From assembly GCA_021739985.1 (NCBI GenBank), contig JAIPAR010000006.1:1-38474 (forward strand): DNA of 38,474 bases, given 5' to 3'. Of this stretch, positions 7,714 to 14,599 are shown piece by piece (position 1 is the first letter of the stretch; every line of letters begins with the position of its first letter). The DNA is from Bacteroidales bacterium. GTDB taxonomy: Bacteria > Bacteroidota > Bacteroidia > Bacteroidales > M50B96. The notes beneath the pieces are model-generated. The model was given only the letters and a program-made list of their open reading frames with translations. It searched no databases and was not told where the DNA came from. Both the position numbers and the translations under genes were made by a program.

Positions 7714-9093
7714 CTATTGCAAAATCAATTTGCCACGATGGCTATTTCCTGATTGGTCTTTAATTTGATAAAGATACAAGCCGGTAGCTACTTCCGGAAG
7801 AATAAGCTGAGTATCTGAATTGATTGATGCCGAGTAGATTACCTTTCCGCTTAAATCAAGTAAATTGAAATAGGCCGTTTCATTATCAAGTCCCAGGATG
7901 GTAATTCCTGTAGAAGAATTGGCTGGGTTTGGATACACGTTAACAGGGTTCAATGAAAATTCCGGATTCGATAACAGAGGAGTATAATATAATTCAGCCT
8001 CAAAGAAGGGAACCCAGGCTATAGCAATCCATTGCGACATCGTTGCCGAGGTAATCATGTTATGAGCCTGCATATCTTCCCAAAACCATTCTGGTGACAC
8101 AATAACTTCCCTTGGAACATTTGTATTATAGCTAAACTCTGATTTCTCAGATGCTTCGAAATCCGACCCATTCCATTCCGAGTAAATTTCCGAAAGTTGA
8201 TTATTGAATGAATCATAAGTTGATTCATTTTTAGAATTTGGAATCCAGGTTAATGCTACTTCATCCCAATCGTACAAAATTTCACTGAGGATATTTCCAG
8301 CACCGTCATAAGTGAATTCTGATTGAGCTTGATAGTTGGTAATCCAAGTTTCAGTTACAGAATCCCAGGATTGATATTCACTGAGTGTTGTATTTCCATA
8401 GGTATCCAGTGTATAGACTGATTTTCCGGCCGGGGTCCAGCTAACCGTAAAACTGTCATAATAGTAATTTGTTTCGCTAATTAGCTGATTGGATGCGTTA
8501 TATTCATATTCTGTCTTATCCGTAATAAGCCAGGTTGATGAAGAGGCCTCCCAATAGGAACGTGTTTGAAGAATCATATTACCATTTCCATCATACTCAT
8601 ACACCATTTTGTTAGGATACCAAACTAATTCCGTATTATCCCAATACGATTCAATAACCTGAATTACCTTGCCATACACATCATATTCATATTCAAACTT
8701 ATTGGATGGAACCCAGTTTTCGTCTTCAAAATTGAACTCTTCAGTTAGTGAAACTAATCCTTCCGCATTATAGCTGTAAGTTGATTTATACATCGCATTC
8801 CAGATTAAATCATCATAATTATACTCTGATTCAATTTCCTGACTAATGAGGTTGAATGAATTGTATTCGAAATTATATTTAAAGTAACTGGGTATCACCA
8901 AACTATCCAGACGATAGGCGAAATCAATAATATCTAAATTTGATTTTGACTGTTGATGTTGGATGAAAGGATGTTGGGTAGAAGGAACGAAGAATTTGGC
9001 ACCTGAATCGGTTTTCCCATGCAGATAATCAAACTGTGCAAATGCTTGACTTGCAACGAGTAAACATACAAGAAGGATAAACTTTGTTTTCAT
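7714..9093 (-). CDS. T9SS-secreted protein with YD-like tyrosine/tryptophan repeats
   Basis: A 459-residue exported protein. A signal peptide (KFILLVCLLVASQAFAQ) is followed by about seven loosely repeated units of roughly 35-40 residues, each built as YEYD..GN, a polar strand, then a (Y/D)W-containing segment and W.P..K (residues about 90-335). They recall YD/RHS-type beta repeats. The last 75 residues form a T9SS type A sorting tail: VYPNPANSSTGITI, LLDLSGKVIYSA, LPEVATGLYLYQI and the final KLILQ. The mature protein is therefore expected on the cell surface or outside, with the tail removed by PorU. No enzyme motif was recognised. It appears to be transcribed alone. Confidence 0.85.
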   Translation of the reverse strand: MKTKFILLVCLLVASQAFAQFDYLHGKTDSGAKFFVPSTQHPFIQHQQSKSNLDIIDFAYRLDSLVIPSYFKYNFEYNSFNLISQEIESEYNYDDLIWNAMYKSTYSYNAEGLVSLTEEFNFEDENWVPSNKFEYEYDVYGKVIQVIESYWDNTELVWYPNKMVYEYDGNGNMILQTRSYWEASSSTWLITDKTEYEYNASNQLISETNYYYDSFTVSWTPAGKSVYTLDTYGNTTLSEYQSWDSVTETWITNYQAQSEFTYDGAGNILSEILYDWDEVALTWIPNSKNESTYDSFNNQLSEIYSEWNGSDFEASEKSEFSYNTNVPREVIVSPEWFWEDMQAHNMITSATMSQWIAIAWVPFFEAELYYTPLLSNPEFSLNPVNVYPNPANSSTGITILGLDNETAYFNLLDLSGKVIYSASINSDTQLILPEVATGLYLYQIKDQSGNSHRGKLILQ

Positions 9094-9233
9094 CTTTATA
9101 AATTTTAGTTTTTAATTAAAAGGTTTTACGCTAGACAGAAAATCCATATTATTTTTATCTCTTAGGGGATTTTAATACGTATGGAAATTTCATCGCTGCA
9201 AAAATTGGGCAAATCTTAACAAATTTACGATTA
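9094..9233. other. Intergenic, upstream of the YD-repeat T9SS gene
   Basis: AT-rich sequence upstream of the minus-strand T9SS gene. No clear TAnnTTTG element or hairpin was found here. The promoter of the T9SS gene is therefore unassigned; it may also be read through from the arsC unit. Confidence 0.35.
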
Positions 9234-9414
9234 TTAAATCTTTTTTGTTACTCCAAATTGAATAGAGCCATATTTTGTCAGTTGCATTCCATTAACTTGC
9301 TTATAAACCGGGACATCTAGGAATCCGTGATTCGCTGACCATATCATTAGAATCGCATGAGACTATTGAAATAAGGAGAGAAATGCCAATTGCCAATAGA
9401 GCGAACGGTTTCAT
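9234..9414 (-). pseudogene. Small lipoprotein-like reading frame, possibly frameshifted
   Basis: ATG 9414 opens a 37-codon frame (stop 9301-9303). Its start resembles a lipoprotein signal, with basic residue, hydrophobic LLAIGISLLISI and Cys20 in SIVSC. A second 37-codon frame shifted by one base (ATG 9347, stop 9234-9236) overlaps it and reads GFLDVPVYKQ and QLTKYGSIQFG, which looks protein-like. Together they could be one broken gene of about 55-60 residues, a remnant, or chance. It starts 10 nt after the ArsM-like stop, so it would belong to that transcript. No family was recognised. Confidence 0.3.
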
Positions 9415-9424
9415 TTAAATCAAT

Positions 9425-10225
9425 TTATATTTTATAAGCGGATAAAGTAATGCTGTAAATTCCCTTGCCGGCAACCGTGAATTTCTTTTTTTCATGCGGA
9501 GATAGATGATGAGCCATTATTTCATCGGGTATGGGGATAGGACTGGCCAGATGAAGCGTGGAGCTTTTAAAGCCGGTGTCGTGAATAAGTGTCAGGTAGT
9601 TATCTAACGGAACAATCCCGGCTATATAGCCTGCATTGATTTCTGCCTCAGTTTTTAGTGCCTGAGGAATTGAACCTCTGGTAACTACATCGGAAATGCA
9701 AAAATGCCCGCCAGGTTTTAATACCCTGTATATTTCTTTAAAAGCCAATTTTTTATCAGGAACCAAATTTAAAGCAGCATTTGAGAGTACTACATCAAAA
9801 TGGTTATCCGGGAAAGGAATCGCCTCGATATCTCCCAAAATAAAATCTACATTGCTAAAACCAAGTTTTTGTTTGTTTCGGATGGCTTTTTCGACCATCT
9901 TTTTCGTGAAATCCAATCCGATTACTTGACCTTGTTCTCCGGTAAAGCTTCGGGCTACAAAGCAGTCATTCCCGGCACCACATCCTAAATCAAGTACCGT
10001 TTCTCCTGGTAAAATAGCTGCAAAATCAGTAGGCATTCCACAGCCTAATCCCAAATCAGCTTCCGGAAAATGACCGGAGGTGTTTTTATAGGTTTCGCTA
10101 ATAATGACAGGCTCAATGGAACAACTTCCATCGATACTGCAACAGGAACCAGAGGATTGTCCCGGCTGTGAGGCAATCATGCTGTACTTCACTTTAACCA
10201 CCAGTTTAATTTCCTTCGATTCCAT
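9425..10225 (-). CDS. ArsM-like SAM-dependent methyltransferase lacking arsenic-site cysteines
   Basis: A 266-residue protein that follows bacterial arsenite methyltransferases along its length: VKVKYSMIA start, LGLGCGMPT, the SAM motif VLDLGCGAGND (residues 77-87), GDIEAIPFPDNHFDVVLSN and YRVLKPGGHFCISDVV. ArsM needs substrate cysteines in an SNC motif and in a (Y)AGC/GEC motif. Here these positions are Ala150 (SNAALNL) and Tyr200 (NAGYIAG). Cys62, equivalent to the N-terminal conserved cysteine, remains, and there is an N-terminal cluster at Cys28, Cys29 and Cys35. Neighbouring arsC supports an arsenic context, but the missing pair makes As(III) methylation doubtful; a related substrate is possible. 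It lies 95 nt downstream of arsC on the same strand. Confidence 0.75.
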   Translation of the reverse strand: MESKEIKLVVKVKYSMIASQPGQSSGSCCSIDGSCSIEPVIISETYKNTSGHFPEADLGLGCGMPTDFAAILPGETVLDLGCGAGNDCFVARSFTGEQGQVIGLDFTKKMVEKAIRNKQKLGFSNVDFILGDIEAIPFPDNHFDVVLSNAALNLVPDKKLAFKEIYRVLKPGGHFCISDVVTRGSIPQALKTEAEINAGYIAGIVPLDNYLTLIHDTGFKSSTLHLASPIPIPDEIMAHHLSPHEKKKFTVAGKGIYSITLSAYKI

Positions 10226-10320
10226 GTTGTAAATTATACCGTATAAGTTTTATCGATTCATCTCACACTTCCATGCCAACTTAGCATGCCGACCTTGAAA
10301 TTTCTTTGGTCGGTGTAAAT

Positions 10321-10758
10321 TTACTGTTTATTTACATGCATATTCTGTATTCTTTCGTGGTAAAATTCGCGAAATTCACTGCGGATTTCATCACGCACAC
10401 GGCGATATTCGTTAAGGATAAATTCTTCGGTTCCAGTGGCATCGTAGGGATCATCAAAACCGATATGCAATTGCTTAGCTACCTGTCCTGTAAAATGGGG
10501 GCAAGTCGCACGTGCATTATCGCACACCGTAATTACAAAGTCCCACGAATCATCGCGGTATAAATCTACGGAATCGGAAGTATGGTGACTAATATCAATT
10601 CCTATTTCCTGCATAACTTTTAACGCATGTGGATTAACTGAACCAGCCGGCTTTGTGCCAGCCGAATATACTTCCAGCCTGTCATCCAGGCTTTGCAAAA
10701 ACCCTTGTGCCATTTGACTTCTGCAACTATTTCCCGTACAAAGAATCAGAATTTTCAT
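10321..10758 (-). CDS. arsC: Arsenate reductase, thioredoxin-coupled (LMW phosphatase fold)
   Basis: A 145-residue cytoplasmic enzyme reducing arsenate to arsenite. The phosphatase-type P-loop is CTGNSCRS (Cys7, Arg13), and the redox pair Cys79/Cys86 lies in VCDNARATCPHF, as in the S. aureus pI258-type ArsC, with a DPYDATG loop carrying the general acid Asp. These features separate it from ordinary LMW tyrosine phosphatases, which lack the second and third cysteines. The frame can be extended to TTG 10764, but ATG 10758 gives the normal start (MKILILC). The ArsM-like gene follows on the same strand. No arsR repressor or arsenite efflux gene is visible in the window, so export would have to be encoded elsewhere. 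Confidence 0.88.
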   Translation of the reverse strand: MKILILCTGNSCRSQMAQGFLQSLDDRLEVYSAGTKPAGSVNPHALKVMQEIGIDISHHTSDSVDLYRDDSWDFVITVCDNARATCPHFTGQVAKQLHIGFDDPYDATGTEEFILNEYRRVRDEIRSEFREFYHERIQNMHVNKQ

Positions 10759-10898
10759 GGTCAATAATTTGTTCGTTTTGGGATGATGCCTTGATTTCAG
10801 AGGTCAAGCAAAGCATCAATCTTATGGCTCTGAAAGACTCCCGGGCCAGCCACAACATCTTGAGGGAGGTTTATGGGTTCTTTATGTCACCATGGCTC

Positions 10899-10906
10899 CA
10901 AAGTTA
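10899..10906 (-). promoter_or_regulatory. Possible -7 element upstream of arsC
   Basis: TAACTTTG on the minus strand fits TAnnTTTG but lies about 140 nt upstream of the arsC start, and no TTTG is at the right distance. The stretch 10759-10898 between it and arsC shows no convincing ORF and could be a leader. Confidence 0.3.
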
Positions 10907-10940
10907 ATAGGAAGGATACAAATTGTTCAGGATATTAAAC

Positions 10941-10976
10941 AAAAAAAAGTCCAGCAGAATCCCTTCTGCCGGACTT
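10941..10976 (-). terminator. Rho-independent terminator of the sigma-fusion/surface-protein unit
   Basis: On the minus strand AAGTCCGGCAGAA (10976-10964) pairs with TTCTGCTGGACTT (10959-10947) with one mismatch around a 4-nt loop, followed by eight Ts. It begins 25 nt after the stop of the His-rich T9SS gene and is one of the strongest terminators in the window. Confidence 0.88.
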
Positions 10977-11001
10977 ACCCAATCTACCTTAATCCGAATA
11001 A

Positions 11002-11811
11002 TTATTTAATGAATCTACTAACTGAGCGTGAGTTCCCTTGCTCAATTACAAGTAAATAATTTCCTTTAGTTAACATCGAAGCGTCCATGCGTTGCGTATT
11101 CATTCCTTCGGAAGCGTTTATTGTTAAGGTTTTAACAAGCGTGCCGCTGATGGAATAAATGCTTACCTGAACTAGTTTAGCATCTGATGTTTGGAAGTCA
11201 ATCAGTAATTCATTTACAACCGGGTTGGGATAAATGCTCACATTTTCAATGAATAATCCTGATTTCTTTTCATGATCAACAATAGTCGTATCAACAACCG
11301 TTGTATCAATTACAATAAGAGTGTCACAAATTCCGTCTCCATGATGACCATGGTGTCCTACCCAGGGATGACCATGATGACAAAGCGAATCAACAAAAGT
11401 GCTATCACCAAAACCAAATGGGAAGCCATGATGATTTAATGAATCAACATGAGAGCTGTCGCAGGTTCCTGGAAATCCATGTGTACCATGACCTAGAGAG
11501 CCAATGTGTGTGCTATCGCAGGTTCCGGGAAATCCATGTGTACCATGACCTAAAGAGCCAATATGTGTACTATCGCAAGTCCCTGGAAATCCAGTTGTTC
11601 CATGGAAAGGGTGACCGTGATGAGGATTTGCCAAAGAGTCATGGTTCAGGCTGTCAGCTGGAAAAGTTGGATGGTTAATTGAATCAGTTTGCGTACTGTC
11701 GCAAGTGCCTCCTCCGGGAAATCCACCATGAGGGTGTCCGCCTCCGTGTTGTGCGAATGTCATACCGGTTGTGAAAGCGATTGCGCTAATGAGTAGTAAT
11801 AATTTTTTCAT
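11002..11811 (-). CDS. His/Gly-rich T9SS-secreted protein with 19-residue repeats
   Basis: A 269-residue exported protein. After the signal peptide (KKLLLLISAIAFTTGMTFA) comes a His-, Gly-, Asp- and Ser-rich region (residues about 20-175). It contains two exact copies of the 19-residue unit GFPGTCDSTHIGSLGHGTH and several degenerate ones, each with one Cys. The C-terminal 80 residues are a T9SS type A tail (IYPNPVVNELLIDF, YSISGTLVKTL, final SRFIK). Density of His, Asp and Cys suggests metal binding at the surface, but no defined site is recognised. It is the last gene of the minus-strand unit starting with the sigma-fusion gene, 69 nt after the PKD-containing gene, and a strong terminator follows. 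Confidence 0.82.
   Translation of the reverse strand: MKKLLLLISAIAFTTGMTFAQHGGGHPHGGFPGGGTCDSTQTDSINHPTFPADSLNHDSLANPHHGHPFHGTTGFPGTCDSTHIGSLGHGTHGFPGTCDSTHIGSLGHGTHGFPGTCDSSHVDSLNHHGFPFGFGDSTFVDSLCHHGHPWVGHHGHHGDGICDTLIVIDTTVVDTTIVDHEKKSGLFIENVSIYPNPVVNELLIDFQTSDAKLVQVSIYSISGTLVKTLTINASEGMNTQRMDASMLTKGNYLLVIEQGNSRSVSRFIK
11462..11595. repeat. 57-bp tandem repeat inside the His-rich gene
   Basis: Two nearly identical 57-bp units (11462-11518 and 11519-11575) and the start of a third diverging unit (from 11576) encode the 19-residue repeat. The two full copies differ at only a handful of positions, consistent with recent duplication. Copy number may vary between strains. Confidence 0.85.
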
Positions 11812-11880
11812 CGTTGTTATAATTTTTCTGGTTAACTAAATGTCAGATGATGACCTGGAAAATTAGTTGCATGCTTGCAA

Positions 11881-13404
11881 TTAAAATTTGATTAATTTTT
11901 TTTGAAAGATGCTTTCTCCTTGTACAATTTTTAACATGTAAAAGCCGGAAGCCAGGGAGTTCAGTGAGATTGCATCCGTATTTCCGGATGGAATTTCCTG
12001 ATTCCATAAAAGGGCCCCATTCATGGCATAGATGAAAACATGATAAGCACCCGGGCTTGCCAGCTGCAGATATACCTGACTGCCGGCCGGATTTGGATAT
12101 AGCCTGAATAATTCGTCATCCATATCCGGAACCGAGATGGTTACATCCGAATTTCCAACAACAAATTCATACAAAAGACTCTCAGGCTCTTCATCACTTA
12201 AATTAACCTGAACCGGATTGGACGGTTTATGAAAAATTTCAGTTCGCATACGATAATTCCCAATGGGTAAATGTTCAAACCGAAAGTATCCGTTGGTATC
12301 GGGGCACTGAAAGGCAATTACATCCTGTTGATTATTTTCCAGCAAAACCACAGCGGGAAGATGTTCTTGTTTAACACTATACACTTGATTATCTGATGGA
12401 CCTTGCGATTCATCATTCATGGTGTAAAGATGTTTGAAAGATGGTAAAGTAGAATCATTTCGAAGGATTCTACCTTGTATCGACCCATTACCATAGTATG
12501 GATTCGGATAAGACAATAAACTAAGACTGGTTGGAAGGTCTTGGAAATCCAGATTCTCGGCATCTTGCCAGGCTAGTGCATCTCCATAATAGACTGGCAA
12601 ATAGACCGGATAGGTGGGTGCTTCGGATTCAATTTCAGGCAATGCCCACAAAAAGGTTTGATTGACAGGAATATCCCATACCTGAGCAGTCCCTCCGTTA
12701 ACCGGAACTTTATAGATTGAGAAGTTTCCCGGGGCTGAAAACGGTACATACATAAAGACTTTCCCACTAGGAAGACCTATACTGGTCAACTCAAGGTTAA
12801 GTGTAAAATCAGGTGCCTGATCTAAAACAACTAAATAGCTTACCTGCGAAGAACAACCACTAAGTGTTTCAATTTCAAGCTGAACGATAAAACGGTCAAA
12901 CCCTCCATAATGATGAAAAGGATTCTCGGTGTCAGCATAATCGCCATCGCCAAAATCCCAATGATAAGCGATTATACTATCAGCCATCGAGGTATTGAAG
13001 AAACTGATACTGTGCCCATTCGATTCCAAATAGGGGAGGAAGTTTGCTGCACACTCAGGTGCAGGTGAATCATCACGGCATAGCTGCATGTTAAATTGCA
13101 TCGTGAGAGCTGATGATTCCAATAATCCATGCTGAAAGACTAATTTAGATTCACACCAGTGATGGGTATAAATAAAAATTTCTGCAACTTGCGAGCCATC
13201 TATTTGAAAATCAAGCTGATAAAACCCATTGTTATCAGTAAGCGTTTTCTTGTTCCCACCGGGGAAGTTGCTTAAGCTAATTACTTCATGTTGAACAAAG
13301 GCCTGATTGTGCTGGTCCATTACATAGCCTTCAACCCGAAATGTATAGGCTGTAACTTGCAATTGCACCAGAAAAAGCAAACTATAGGTAAGAATTGTTT
13401 TCAT
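11881..13404 (-). CDS. T9SS-secreted protein with carboxypeptidase-regulatory-like and PKD domains
   Basis: A 507-residue exported protein. A signal peptide (LTYSLLFLVQLQVTAYT) is followed by a carboxypeptidase regulatory-like beta sandwich (FRVEGYVMDQHNQAF through NNGFYQLDFQI). A PKD domain follows at residues about 125-200, with the diagnostic YHWDFGDGDYADTENPFHHY. The middle region (residues about 210-420) is unassigned but contains a second sandwich-like stretch ending GYFRFEHLPIGNYRM. A T9SS type A tail closes the protein (LYPNPAGSQVYLQL, YAMNGALLWNQEI, LASGFYMLKIV, final KLIKF). The architecture fits a surface adhesin or scaffold without catalytic residues. It lies 42 nt downstream of the barrel gene, probably in the same transcript. 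Confidence 0.85.
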   Translation of the reverse strand: MKTILTYSLLFLVQLQVTAYTFRVEGYVMDQHNQAFVQHEVISLSNFPGGNKKTLTDNNGFYQLDFQIDGSQVAEIFIYTHHWCESKLVFQHGLLESSALTMQFNMQLCRDDSPAPECAANFLPYLESNGHSISFFNTSMADSIIAYHWDFGDGDYADTENPFHHYGGFDRFIVQLEIETLSGCSSQVSYLVVLDQAPDFTLNLELTSIGLPSGKVFMYVPFSAPGNFSIYKVPVNGGTAQVWDIPVNQTFLWALPEIESEAPTYPVYLPVYYGDALAWQDAENLDFQDLPTSLSLLSYPNPYYGNGSIQGRILRNDSTLPSFKHLYTMNDESQGPSDNQVYSVKQEHLPAVVLLENNQQDVIAFQCPDTNGYFRFEHLPIGNYRMRTEIFHKPSNPVQVNLSDEEPESLLYEFVVGNSDVTISVPDMDDELFRLYPNPAGSQVYLQLASPGAYHVFIYAMNGALLWNQEIPSGNTDAISLNSLASGFYMLKIVQGESIFQKKLIKF

Positions 13405-13446
13405 CGGTCAATCATTGGTTTGTTGTAAACTTTAATCCCTGTAATT

Positions 13447-14592
13447 CTAAAAATCGTAACGAAGCCCGATTCGCAGTCCCTGACTCGTTTGACTCATAAC
13501 TACAACCTGACTTTTATTATATTGATAAACAGGTACTTTTATCCAGGGTTCTGCCACTAAACTGAATTGCCGGGATAAAGGGAAAGTTATGTTGAATGAA
13601 AATGAAAAATTTACTTGAAATTTTTCGGTTTCACTGCCGTTTCTTTTTTTTCCATTGAATGGAGTCTCATTAGGGTAGAGCAGGTATCGGTCCTCCCGGA
13701 TTAACCAGGCAGGGATAATCCCGGCTTGAAGTTGCACCGGGAAACTACCATAATTAAACGTGTATCCTACCATTAATGGAATTTCGATTAGTGACCAGGT
13801 GCTTTGGTAGGAAATAGTATCATTTATCAGGGAGTCATTACGAACCCAGTTGGTGTCGGAAATATTTTCTTCATCCCAATACGTGTATGGATATTCAATA
13901 AACTGAGTAGAATCGCCCTGAAGCAAAGCATCGGTGTTATAAATACTGATTGTATCGAAAATCTGGGTGAAATAACTGGTGTCCTGAATAGTTGAAAAAC
14001 TGTCTGGAACTGAAAAATTTCTCCGTTGATAAAAACCTTCTCTGTATTGGGAGAATGAGATTCCGGCCTGAACACTCCAGGATGGATTGATTTTTCTGCC
14101 TAATGAAAAATCAATGGCATATCCGGGTAAAGGAGTTAAACTCTTCGAAAATAATTCCTCAAAGCTCTCAGTATGGTTCCCTTTAAATGTGGGAATGTTT
14201 TGATACAGGAATTCATTTAATCCAAGCATCAAATACCAGGAATTCATGGTCGGTAAAAAGGGCTTGGGGAGAAGGGAATCTTGGATAGGTATTGCCAGTT
14301 GTGTGAATCCGGCTGGATATTTATTTGCAAATGACTTAGGGTTAAAGGGAGTTGGTAAACTATCCACAAAGATGGTATCATACACATAAAGCGTGTCATA
14401 AACGTATTCGTAATTATACACCGTATCATATACGATTTGTTTGTTCGAGATTCGAATGGTGTCGTATAATTGATTGATATAATTAGAGTTAGTTGTTTTT
14501 GCTGATGAATAGGAAGGCATATAAAAGAACAAAACCGCTGAAAGAAGCAGGGTAAATCGGATTAGGCAGCTTTTGCATTTTAACTCACGCAT
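13447..14592 (-). CDS. Putative outer-membrane beta-barrel protein with YDT repeats
   Basis: A 381-residue exported protein. The N-terminal signal (LIRFTLLLSAVLFFYMPSYSSA) is followed by a linker with repeated (V/L)YDT(V/L/I) units (residues about 42-80). The remainder alternates polar and hydrophobic residues, with SLGRKINPSWSVQAGISFS, FNYGSFPVQLQAGIIP and a terminal GLRIGLRYDF; a C-terminal Phe after a strand is typical of outer-membrane barrels. No exact family was recognised. It starts 7 nt after the sigma-fusion stop, so the two are co-expressed. The related YDTV motif near the C-terminus of the fusion protein suggests, but does not show, a partnership. Confidence 0.7.
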   Translation of the reverse strand: MRELKCKSCLIRFTLLLSAVLFFYMPSYSSAKTTNSNYINQLYDTIRISNKQIVYDTVYNYEYVYDTLYVYDTIFVDSLPTPFNPKSFANKYPAGFTQLAIPIQDSLLPKPFLPTMNSWYLMLGLNEFLYQNIPTFKGNHTESFEELFSKSLTPLPGYAIDFSLGRKINPSWSVQAGISFSQYREGFYQRRNFSVPDSFSTIQDTSYFTQIFDTISIYNTDALLQGDSTQFIEYPYTYWDEENISDTNWVRNDSLINDTISYQSTWSLIEIPLMVGYTFNYGSFPVQLQAGIIPAWLIREDRYLLYPNETPFNGKKRNGSETEKFQVNFSFSFNITFPLSRQFSLVAEPWIKVPVYQYNKSQVVVMSQTSQGLRIGLRYDF

Positions 14593-14599
14593 GTATTCC

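Noticed and set aside
10653-10907. 84-codon plus-strand ORF opposite the arsC 5' end
   Set aside because: It overlaps arsC antisense, has no family resemblance and biased, unstructured content; it is taken as a shadow frame.
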